This document shows, piece after piece, positions 1 through 7,273 of a DNA stretch of 47,853 nucleotides. Source of the stretch: Cryobacterium sp. (GTDB taxonomy: Bacteria; Actinomycetota; Actinomycetes; Actinomycetales; Microbacteriaceae). The DNA lies in assembly GCF_026786305.1 (NCBI RefSeq), contig NZ_JAJAYI010000018.1:1-47853 (forward strand). The letters are read 5' to 3'. The notes below the pieces were generated by a model. That model had not been told where the DNA came from and searched no databases. It saw only the letters and a program-made list of their open reading frames with translations. The position numbers were made by a program, and so were the translations under genes. Each line of letters starts with the position of its first letter. Position 1 is the first letter of the stretch.

Positions 1-1900
1 CCGATGCCAGCTGGAAGCGGGCAAGGTTGTACCCCGCGACGGCGAGCAGCAGGTGCGCGCCACCCTGCAGAACGAACAGGTCGGCGTGAGTGCCGACGAT
101 GAGCACGATCGCGATCGCCCGCAGCACCGCGGGCGTCTCGAGACGCACCAGGCTGGTGACACGGGGACGAGTGCGCGGACCGACGGCCGCGTCTTGGGGT
201 CCCGTGGGCCCGGCCGCGGCTTGCGCAATCGACTCGCCGTCGGCCGCTTCGGTGGCGAACACCGCCAACTCCCGAGCGGTGCGTGTCGGCCAGTCGCGGG
301 GCAAGTCGCCGAGCATCGCCTCGAGCCGAAGCGACACCTCGATGTAGCTCAGGGAGTCGCCGCCGAGCCCGGCGAATGAATCATCCAGGCTCACCGCAGG
401 GCGGGAGAGCATCGTCGAGAGGAGGTCGCGAATCTTCTCCGGCGAGACCGCGGCACCGCGGTTCGCGGCAGCGCCGGGCACCACGCTCGGTGCTGCGGCG
501 GCACGATCCTGCAGCCCGGCAAATCGCACGAGCGCCGCGGTGTCGGGCTTGCCGCTCGAGGTACGCGGGAACTGCTGCACCGCATACGCGCCGATGGCGT
601 GCATGGGCACGCCAACGAGCGCAGCGGCGCGCTCTCGCGCGCGCTGCGCCGTGCGATCCGACGTGGCGAAGAGGAGCAGCCGTTCCTCGGCACAGGCGGC
701 GCGCACCTCGATTCCCTCGTCGGCGAGAAGCCGCTCGACCCGGTCAAGATCGACCCGCAACCCGAAAATCTTGACGAAGCGGTTCATTCGACCGACGATC
801 TCATACAGTCCATCGTCGCGGCGGCGCGCGAGATCCCCCGTCGGCAATTCGTGCACGGTGCGACCGAGTTCGAAATCCGCCGGCGTCTCGGCATAACCGA
901 GCATCACGTTCGGCCCCTCGTAGAAGAGCTCCCCTTCGTCCCCGTCCGGAGCATCCATACCGCCGACATCGATGCGGAAACTGCCACCCGGAATCGGTCG
1001 CCCGATCGCCCCGGCGGCGGCGGCGATGAATTCAGGAGGCAGAAAGGCCATCCGCGCTGTGGCTTCCGTCTGGCCGTACATTACGAACAGCTTGAATCCG
1101 CGTTCTTCGCCGAGACGGGCGAAACGACGAATCATCTCGGGCGCGAGTCGGCCACCTGCCTGGGTCAGGTAGCGCAGGCTCGGCACTGAGCGTTCGGCGA
1201 AACCGCTGGCCTCGAGTATCTCGAAGGTGTAGGGCACACCGGCAAACGAGGTGATCTGATGGGCGGATGCCTCCTGCCAGAACTCACCGTCGGTAACTGA
1301 CCGCTCCGTGAGCATAACGCTCGCACCGGCGAGCAGGTGGCTGTTCACCACCGACAGTCCGTAGCAGTACTGCAGCGGTAACGTCGTCGCCGCGCGATCG
1401 CTCGGGCCGAGGCGCAGATATTCAGCGATGGATTCGGCGTTGCTGCGAACGTTGTCGACAGAGAGGCGCACGAGTTTTGGCGACCCGGTCGACCCTGACG
1501 TGCTCCCGAGCACGGCTAGGTCACGATGGAAGATGTGTCGGCTGCCCGGGTTTCGTTCCTTGAGCGTCCACCCCTGTGGGCCGTTGTGGGCGACGACATC
1601 GGGGCTGAACCGCTCGGTGAGGGCGGCTTTGTGGGACAGGCTCGCGTCGTCCGCGCCGCCGGAGACGAACAACACAGGGTGCCCGGCCTCGAGTGCGGCC
1701 AGATAGGTGACGATCGGCTCGAGCGCGTTGGCGGCGGCGATCATCACGAGGCGACGGGTCTCGCCGAGCTCAACCCTGCGCTTGCGAACCAGCAGGGAGA
1801 GTTCGGCGTAGTTGATGGTCGCGCCGTCGGCGACGAGGGCTGTAGCGTCAGGTCGGCCGTGGAGGAGAGACAGACCGCGAGCAGAGGCGATCGAGACCAT
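1..1900 (-). CDS. NRPS-like adenylation-carrier-acyltransferase protein (3' end beyond window)
   Basis: The reading frame starts with ATG at 1898-1900 and runs off the left edge, with about 633 codons visible. An AMP-binding (adenylation) domain fills roughly residues 1-450. It shows the P-loop GSTSGSTGSPK (residues 132-142), a GDLARR core motif, and the C-terminal PRTSSGK motif carrying the catalytic lysine. A carrier-protein domain follows, with LGGDSLS; the phosphopantetheine serine is residue 516. The last visible stretch (LETPAVLRAIAIVLIVGTHA) is hydrophobic and resembles the first membrane helix of acyltransferase-3 proteins. Inference: it activates an acyl or amino acid, holds it as a thioester and passes it to a membrane transferase. 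The iron box just upstream points to siderophore or other iron-starvation metabolism. The substrate cannot be read from the sequence. Confidence 0.85.
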   Translation of the reverse strand, partial: MVSIASARGLSLLHGRPDATALVADGATINYAELSLLVRKRRVELGETRRLVMIAAANALEPIVTYLAALEAGHPVLFVSGGADDASLSHKAALTERFSPDVVAHNGPQGWTLKERNPGSRHIFHRDLAVLGSTSGSTGSPKLVRLSVDNVRSNAESIAEYLRLGPSDRAATTLPLQYCYGLSVVNSHLLAGASVMLTERSVTDGEFWQEASAHQITSFAGVPYTFEILEASGFAERSVPSLRYLTQAGGRLAPEMIRRFARLGEERGFKLFVMYGQTEATARMAFLPPEFIAAAAGAIGRPIPGGSFRIDVGGMDAPDGDEGELFYEGPNVMLGYAETPADFELGRTVHELPTGDLARRRDDGLYEIVGRMNRFVKIFGLRVDLDRVERLLADEGIEVRAACAEERLLLFATSDRTAQRARERAAALVGVPMHAIGAYAVQQFPRTSSGKPDTAALVRFAGLQDRAAAAPSVVPGAAANRGAAVSPEKIRDLLSTMLSRPAVSLDDSFAGLGGDSLSYIEVSLRLEAMLGDLPRDWPTRTARELAVFATEAADGESIAQAAAGPTGPQDAAVGPRTRPRVTSLVRLETPAVLRAIAIVLIVGTHADLFVLQGGAHLLLAVAGYNLARFQLAS

Positions 1901-1943
1901 GGATGAGTGATACCTTACGAGACGGACCAATGCTGCATCGGAC

Positions 1944-1962
1944 TAAGGTAAGCATAACCTAA
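1944..1962 (-). promoter_or_regulatory. Iron box (DtxR/IdeR-type operator)
   Basis: Read on the minus strand the 19-mer is TTAGGTTATGCTTACCTTA. It matches the DtxR/IdeR consensus TTAGGTTAGGCTAACCTAA at 16 of 19 positions and is nearly palindromic. It lies 44 bp upstream of the ATG at 1900, where it would cover the promoter. Known biology: iron-loaded DtxR-family repressors bind such sites, so the adenylation gene should be expressed when iron is scarce. Confidence 0.85.
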
Positions 1963-2459
1963 CCACGGCCAGCGGTCGGCGCCCGCGAGTCGTCCCTCGC
2001 CAAGCATGCCGTGAAGACGACGACTGTCGGTCTTGGCCCGCGTCTGCAGCGTCTTCCGCAACCCGCCAATGCGACCAAACGTCGACTGCACCTCATGCCC
2101 ATTGCCCAGACCTGAAACTACACGTCGTCCATGGCGGTACCACCTGGTTGCGCATCTCCGGTTCGAACGACCGCTGCGAACCGGAACCAACCTCGTCCAC
2201 ACATGCCAACCATGCTGTCGGTCCGACCTTATCGGTGATGAGCTGCGGCACCCGAGGTCCGACGCGGTCTCGCGAGCAGTCGGGCAGATTCCTTTGTCGG
2301 GTGCTGCGAAGAAGCGGGCCGGTGGCGTCAGGATTGACGTGTGAAGTGTCTCGTATCCTCGATGCCTCACAATCCATGGGCAGTTTCAAACCGTGGAAGC
2401 CGCCTCGACCGACTGACCGAGATCGATGACCGCGAGTGTTAGACGCCGGAAGCCATCGG
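1963..2459. other. Intergenic stretch without a supported gene
   Basis: About 500 bp lie between the iron box and the end of the TetR gene. Several open frames cross it on both strands, but none has a convincing ribosome site, a recognisable domain or the local codon pattern. It may be decayed coding sequence; no transposase or repeat was seen. Confidence 0.5.
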
Positions 2460-3119
2460 TCAAACCGTTCTGCGCACCAAGGCTCCTGCCAACGATTCCC
2501 CGACGAAGCCGGCGAATCGTTCCAGGCTCCAGCCCCGCTGCAGAACGAGCAGCTCGTAGAGCTCGGGCGAGCTGTTCAACCACATGACGTCGATGGCCTC
2601 CTCAAGGCTGACATCGTCACGCAAGAACCCGCGACTCTGAATGAAGCGCGCGTTGTGCCCCATCCGTTCCAGGCGCTGCTTATTGCTCGCCACCAGGAGT
2701 GCGGACATGTTCTCATCAGTGGCAGCCGCGGCCCGCACGAGCAAGAGGATCGGCGTGACCGCGGAGGCGACCTCGGCGGTCAACGCGCCCCACTTGCGCA
2801 TGAGCGACTCAGGATCAGTTTCATGCAGTCGCATTTCGTCGGATCGCTCGTACGCCGCGGTCGTCCCTCGGCCGCCCAGGCCACGTTCATAGATCGCGCG
2901 GACCATCCCGGACTTGCCACCGAAAATCTTGTAAATCGTCTCGACAGACACACCGGACTCAGCGGCGATCTCCGCGACCGTCGTCGAAAAATAGCCAGCC
3001 TCGAGGAACTTCTCCTCGGCAACGTTGAGAATCGCATTCCCGTTGCGCCGGGCCCGTGCCTGACGACCCCGGGAGTCATAACGACGTCGACTCTTGACTG
3101 TGTCCATAAATGGATCCAT
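2460..3119 (-). CDS. TetR/AcrR-family transcriptional regulator
   Basis: The protein has 219 residues. The N-terminal helix-turn-helix region (about residues 28-75) has the TetR pattern: AEEKFLEAGYFSTTVAEIA, then SGVSVETIYKIFGGKSGM. The rest is a helical ligand-binding domain of normal length. The first ATG is at 3117-3119; a second in-frame ATG four codons later (3105-3107) could be the true start. It diverges from a SnoaL-like/NmrA-like gene pair, and the 43-bp gap holds ATAC/GTAT half-sites, so it probably represses that pair and itself. The ligand is unknown; a small organic or electrophilic compound would fit the neighbours. Confidence 0.9.
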   Translation of the reverse strand: MDPFMDTVKSRRRYDSRGRQARARRNGNAILNVAEEKFLEAGYFSTTVAEIAAESGVSVETIYKIFGGKSGMVRAIYERGLGGRGTTAAYERSDEMRLHETDPESLMRKWGALTAEVASAVTPILLLVRAAAATDENMSALLVASNKQRLERMGHNARFIQSRGFLRDDVSLEEAIDVMWLNSSPELYELLVLQRGWSLERFAGFVGESLAGALVRRTV

Positions 3120-3148
3120 ACTTTTGTATTAAATACATGCCACTGTAT
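3118..3148. promoter_or_regulatory. Probable TetR operator in the divergent promoter
   Basis: Two inverted repeats follow each other between the divergent genes: ATAC-TTTT-GTAT (3118-3129) and ATACA-TGCCAC-TGTAT (3133-3148). The spacing of alternating ATAC/GTAT half-sites suits two TetR dimers covering both promoters. That the adjacent regulator binds here is inference from position. Confidence 0.6.
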
Positions 3149-3162
3149 CAGAAAGGCATGAA

Positions 3163-3615
3163 GTGAAAGGATTAACCGAAACCGGCGTGGCGGATACCGT
3201 AACCAGACTCGTGCGGGCGATGAACGCTCACGATCTCGACGCCTTGGTGGCGTGCTTCGCTGATGACTTTGTGAATGAAACACCCGTTCACCCCGAACGG
3301 GGATTCAGCGGCAGCGAGCAGGTGCACCGAAACTGGAGCCAGATCTTCACCGGCATACCCGATCTCGAAGCGGAGGTGGTCCGGTCGATCGTCGACGGAA
3401 ACACCGCGTGGACGGAATGGGAACAGCGCGGCACCCGGAGTGACGGCGCCACACACCTGATGCGGGGCGTCGCGATCATGACCGGTTCCGAGGGCGTTTT
3501 GACGCACGTGCGGTTCTACCTCGAACCTGTCGAACAGACCAGCGGCGACGTCAATGCCGCTATCGAACGAACAATGGGCGCCGAAGTCGAAGCTCCACGG
3601 GAGGAAATGTCATGA
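3163..3615 (+). CDS. SnoaL-like / NTF2-fold protein
   Basis: The protein has 150 residues. It begins ADTVTRLVRAMNAHDLDALVACFADDF and continues with GFSGSEQVHRNW and TAWTEWEQRGTRSDG, the usual layout of SnoaL-like polyketide-cyclase/nuclear-transport-factor-2 folds: a helical hairpin, then a curved sheet around a pocket. The start is GTG at 3163, with GAAAGG at 3151-3156 as ribosome site. Its stop overlaps the next gene's start (ATGA), so the two are translationally coupled. The family includes cyclases, isomerases and simple binding proteins, so the reaction cannot be assigned. It is probably controlled by the divergent TetR protein. Confidence 0.85.
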   Translation: MKGLTETGVADTVTRLVRAMNAHDLDALVACFADDFVNETPVHPERGFSGSEQVHRNWSQIFTGIPDLEAEVVRSIVDGNTAWTEWEQRGTRSDGATHLMRGVAIMTGSEGVLTHVRFYLEPVEQTSGDVNAAIERTMGAEVEAPREEMS

Positions 3616-4496
3616 TTCTCGTTGTCGGAGCCACCGGGCAGCTCGGTGGTCGCATTGCACGGAGGCTGTTGTATCGCGGTGAAAGTGTCCGCGCGCTTGT
3701 GCGTGACCCGTCCGCATCCGCAGGCCTGGCCGAAGCGGGGGCCGACATCGTCGTGGGCGACCTGAAGGACAAGGAGTCACTTCGCCGGGCGTGCGAGGGT
3801 GTGAGTGCGGTCGTCACGACGGCCAACTCGATGTCCCGGGGTGGCAAGGACACCGTCGATTCGGTCGATCTGACCGGAAACGCCAACCTCATCGATGCAG
3901 CGGCCGAGCGGGGCGTCAAGCGGTTCCTTTTCGTGTCCGCGCTCGGCGCCGACGTAAACAATCCCATTTCGTTCCTCCGAGCAAAGGCCGAGGCCGAGCA
4001 GAAGCTCCGCGACAGCGGTATGGCGTGGACGGTGCTCCAGCCCGACTTCTACATGGAGCTCCTGCCCCTCGCCATCGTCGGCGGTCCGGCCCTGGCCGGC
4101 CAGCCGGTCACGTTGGTCGGAGAGGGCCGGAGGCGGCACTCCCTGATCTCCATGTCGGACGTCGCCGAGTACGCGGCCCTCGCGCTGGGTCGCGCGGATG
4201 CCGAGGGGCAAGTACTCGTCATCGGCGGACCCGAGCCGGTGTCCTGGTGCGACGTCATCGCGGCTTTCGAGAAGGAACTCGGTCGCGAGGTGACCGTTCG
4301 TTTCATTCCGATCGGGAGCCCGGTGACGGGCATGCCCGACATGATCGTCGGGCTCCTGACTGCATTGGAAAACTACGATTCCCCACTTGACACGAGCGTG
4401 CTGGCGGCGCGCTACGGCATCACGCCAACCTCGCTCGACGACTTTGTCCACGGTTTCGTAGCCGCGGCCTCCCGCGCAGCCACGGCTCCGGCTTAG
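3612..4496 (+). CDS. NmrA-like NAD(P)-binding protein (atypical SDR)
   Basis: The protein has 294 residues. It opens with the dinucleotide-binding glycine motif VVGATGQLGGRIARRLL and continues like NmrA/HSCARG and quinone oxidoreductase 2-type atypical short-chain dehydrogenases: VRALVRDPS, GDLKDKESLRRAC, RFLFVSALGAD, and AKAEAEQKLRDSGMAWTVLQP. There is no YxxxK catalytic pair. Members act as redox sensors or NAD(P)H-dependent reductases. The start overlaps the stop of the SnoaL-like gene by 4 nt. The pair with a TetR gene suggests a small inducible detoxification unit; that role is inference. Confidence 0.88.
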   Translation: MILVVGATGQLGGRIARRLLYRGESVRALVRDPSASAGLAEAGADIVVGDLKDKESLRRACEGVSAVVTTANSMSRGGKDTVDSVDLTGNANLIDAAAERGVKRFLFVSALGADVNNPISFLRAKAEAEQKLRDSGMAWTVLQPDFYMELLPLAIVGGPALAGQPVTLVGEGRRRHSLISMSDVAEYAALALGRADAEGQVLVIGGPEPVSWCDVIAAFEKELGREVTVRFIPIGSPVTGMPDMIVGLLTALENYDSPLDTSVLAARYGITPTSLDDFVHGFVAAASRAATAPA

Positions 4497-4878
4497 CTGC
4501 CGGACCTCGCCTCACGCTGGCTTCGGGGACCATGGCGGATTCTTTGGGATGCCACGGAGGATCTCCCAAATGACATGGAAAAAGTGCCCGGTCGGTACAC
4601 GGGATCCCGGGCTACAGGAATGACCCGCCATGTTCATCCCCCTGCTTCCCAGTGTTTTCAAGGAAGTAGGGGGTTTTCTCTGATCGCAGAACGCACCGTG
4701 CCCGCATTCGGCACGCACTGATACGTACTGGGCCTGATTCCGGGCCCCTCCAACGGCATCCGGGTCGTCGTCGAACAAGGCGGCGTAGACGTCGAGGGTC
4801 TCGAGTTCAGTGACTCCCCAAGGCCAGAATTCGCTGCCACACCGGGGCCACAGCATCCACCTCACTAGACTGTGGCTC
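4497..4878. other. Intergenic stretch, possibly decayed sequence
   Basis: About 380 bp without a supported gene. A hairpin terminator is present (listed separately). A minus-strand frame across 4512-4840 reads as low-complexity peptide with no domain I recognise, so it is not called. Local base composition is less GC-rich than the flanks around 4530-4680, which would fit an older insertion or remnant. Confidence 0.45.
4638..4678 (+). terminator. Rho-independent terminator
   Basis: The 12-nt arms CCCCCTGCTTCC (4638-4649) and GGAAGTAGGGGG (4662-4673) pair completely with one G-U pair, around a 12-nt loop, and TTTTCT follows. It sits about 140 bp after the NmrA-like gene and would end that transcript. 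The minus-strand reading lacks a T tract. Confidence 0.75.
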
Positions 4879-6342
4879 ATGTCGCTGCCGCGCTTTCTGT
4901 TCGCCGACCAGCTCGGGCCGCACTTCGACGATGGCGGGCCGATCCTTCTGGTCGAGGCGGAGGCTGTGTTGACCCGTCGCCCGTACCACCGGGCGAAGGC
5001 GCACCTCATCCTCAGTGCCCTGCGGCACCGCGCGGCTGAGCTCGGTGACCGGGCCGAGTTCCTGTCTGCACAGCACTACCGGGACGTGCTCACCGGGCGC
5101 GAGCTCGAGGTGATCAATCCGACCTCGTGGGGCTCGCGCTGGCTCGTCGAGGAACTCGGGGCGGTCGTGTTGCCCAGCCGGGGGTTCGTCACCACCGAGG
5201 CCGACTTCCAGGCCTGGGCGGCGGGGCGTGGGTCTAAACGACTACTGATGGACCAGTACTACCGTGCGCGCAGAGCCGCGACCGGCACCCTCATGCGCGG
5301 GCCGGAGCCCGAGGGCGGGCGCTTTAACTTCGATCACGATAACCGTCAGCCACCGCCAAAGAATGCGGCGAGCCTGGGCCTACCGGACGTGTATTGCCCG
5401 GTTGAGGATGAGATCGACGCCCAGGTGCGGCTCGACCTGGATGCCATGGAAGCCGACGGCCGCGCTCACTTCCTCGGCCAGGACGGCCCACGCCGATTTG
5501 CCGCGACCCGCGCCGAGGCCCTTGCAGCGCTCGACGACTTCGTGGAGACACGTCTGTCCGACTTCGGACCATTCGAGGACGCCTCTCTGCTCGGCGACAG
5601 CGAGATGAGTCACTCCCGATTGAGCGTACCCATGAACCTCGGGCTGCTGCACCCGCAGGAGGTCATCGACGCTGTCGTGGCTGCGTTCGAGCGCGGTGAT
5701 GCCCCGCTGCAAAGCGTCGAAGCCGTCGTGCGGCAGATCATGGGCTGGCGGGACTGGGTCTGGCACCTGTACTGGCACCTCGGTGAGGACTACGTGCGCC
5801 GCAGCAACTATCTTGACGCCCGTGAACCGCTGCCCCGGGAGTTCCTCGAGTTGGACGGCAGCGCGGTGCGGGCGCGCTGTCTCAGCCACGTGCTCACCGA
5901 GGTGGGGCGAACCGGCTGGGCCCACCATATCCAGCGGCTGATGGTGCTCGGCAACTGGGCGCTCCAGCGCGGATACCGGCCCGACGAGTTGACCGACTGG
6001 TTCACCAATGCGTTCGTCGATGGCGCGCCGTGGGTGATGCCCGCCAACGTCGTCGGCATGTCCCAGCACGCCGACGGGGGACTGGTCGCCACCAAGCCGT
6101 ATGCCGCCGGTGGCGCTTATATCTCGACCATGAGCGACTTCTGCGGCTCGTGCACGTTCAACCCGAAGAAGCGGCTCGGCGAGGATGCCTGCCCGTTCAC
6201 GGCCGGGTACTGGGCCTTCCTCGACCGCGTGGAGCCCAGGATTCGTGGCAACAATCGCATGGCGCAACCACTTGCCGGCCTACGCCGACTCAGCGATCGC
6301 GCGGCAGTCGTCGAGCAGGAGCGTACCCGCACCGACTGGTGA
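4879..6342 (+). CDS. Iron-sulphur bacterial cryptochrome/(6-4) photolyase-like protein
   Basis: The protein has 487 residues from the ATG at 4879; the frame is open further upstream but MSLPRFLFADQLGPHF is the family's usual beginning. It belongs to the FeS-BCP group (PhrB of Agrobacterium, CryB of Rhodobacter), which repairs (6-4) photoproducts or acts as a light receptor using FAD, a lumazine antenna and a 4Fe-4S cluster. Four cysteines at 334, 422, 425 and 438 have exactly the spacing of the known ligands of PhrB (+88, +3, +13). Other family stretches are MSHSRLSVPMNLGLLHP and TGWAHHIQRLMVLGNWAL. The last gene before it is behind a terminator, so it is probably transcribed alone. It converges with the SDR gene, 13 bp away. 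Confidence 0.93.
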   Translation: MSLPRFLFADQLGPHFDDGGPILLVEAEAVLTRRPYHRAKAHLILSALRHRAAELGDRAEFLSAQHYRDVLTGRELEVINPTSWGSRWLVEELGAVVLPSRGFVTTEADFQAWAAGRGSKRLLMDQYYRARRAATGTLMRGPEPEGGRFNFDHDNRQPPPKNAASLGLPDVYCPVEDEIDAQVRLDLDAMEADGRAHFLGQDGPRRFAATRAEALAALDDFVETRLSDFGPFEDASLLGDSEMSHSRLSVPMNLGLLHPQEVIDAVVAAFERGDAPLQSVEAVVRQIMGWRDWVWHLYWHLGEDYVRRSNYLDAREPLPREFLELDGSAVRARCLSHVLTEVGRTGWAHHIQRLMVLGNWALQRGYRPDELTDWFTNAFVDGAPWVMPANVVGMSQHADGGLVATKPYAAGGAYISTMSDFCGSCTFNPKKRLGEDACPFTAGYWAFLDRVEPRIRGNNRMAQPLAGLRRLSDRAAVVEQERTRTDW

Positions 6343-6355
6343 GCTGCGCAGCAGG

Positions 6356-7066
6356 TCAGGCTGCTGGCTGCGGCGAGAAAGCCCCGCTCGGCAGGTCGCG
6401 TTCGCCGGCGACGATGGCGTCGACGATGCGGCGGGCCACGTCGGCGGGGTCGAAACCGGCGGGCATGCGCGGTGCCGCTCCGGCGACGGGCCTCGTGGCC
6501 AGTCCCGTCTCTGTGTGGCCCGGTCGGGCGTCGATGATCCGGATGCCGTCCCGGCGCGATTCGCGGCCGGCGGCCTGCCCGAACGCGGCGAGGGCCGCTT
6601 TGGACGCGGAGTAGGCGGCCATGTTCGCTGTGGGGGATTCGCTGACGACGCCGCTCAGGGTGAGAAAGAATGGGTCCCGCTTCGCTGCCGCCGACTCGAG
6701 CAGGGCAGGACGTGCTGCGCGTAATAGGCGCATTGGCCCGAGCACGTTCACCGCGAAGAGGACGTCCATGGTCTCGTCGTTCATGTCGGCCGCGGGGCCG
6801 AAGGCAACCACCCCGGCCGCGTTGACGACACCGTCGAGCCGTCCATGGGCGTTGAGTGCGGCCGCGACGAGTTGGTCGTCCGATCCGGCGTCAAGCAGGT
6901 CGGCATAGACGAACGTGCCCGGCACAGCGAGGGCGCGCACTTTCTCCTCTGACCGCCCGTGAAGAGTGAGCAGCGCGCCTTCGCCGGCCAGAATCCGGGC
7001 GATCGCGGAGCCGAGGCCGCCCGACGATCCGACGACGAGAATGGATGATCCTGCAAGCGAAGTCAT
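6356..7066 (-). CDS. Short-chain dehydrogenase/reductase (SDR)
   Basis: The protein has 236 residues and is a classical SDR: cofactor motif VVGSSGGLGSAIA near the start, NAAG in the middle, serine in LTLSGVVSE, and catalytic YSASK. HGRSEEKV after the second strand fits NADP(H). The substrate is not evident. It lies between the photolyase (converging) and the P-type ATPase gene on the same strand, with about 200 bp before the latter, so it probably has its own promoter. Confidence 0.9.
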   Translation of the reverse strand: MTSLAGSSILVVGSSGGLGSAIARILAGEGALLTLHGRSEEKVRALAVPGTFVYADLLDAGSDDQLVAAALNAHGRLDGVVNAAGVVAFGPAADMNDETMDVLFAVNVLGPMRLLRAARPALLESAAAKRDPFFLTLSGVVSESPTANMAAYSASKAALAAFGQAAGRESRRDGIRIIDARPGHTETGLATRPVAGAAPRMPAGFDPADVARRIVDAIVAGERDLPSGAFSPQPAA

Positions 7067-7273
7067 GCGCTCACCATACTGGTTGTGGCCGTGGAATGCC
7101 GCAGCCGCACCTCAGCTGGCGGTCACGTCCCGCGTGGTGTAACTTGCTGAGGCGTGACCGAGCATTCTTTCAATGGCGGTGATGGTCGCCCGTTCTAATC
7201 GCGAAAGGAGTCACGGGGACGGCTCGCCCAATCCTCCCCGAAAGCGGTAGGGATGACAGATCAATGTCTATGA

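Noticed and set aside
1915..2370. A 151-codon minus-strand frame between the iron box and the TetR gene
   Set aside because: No ribosome site, no recognisable domain; it covers the iron-box promoter.
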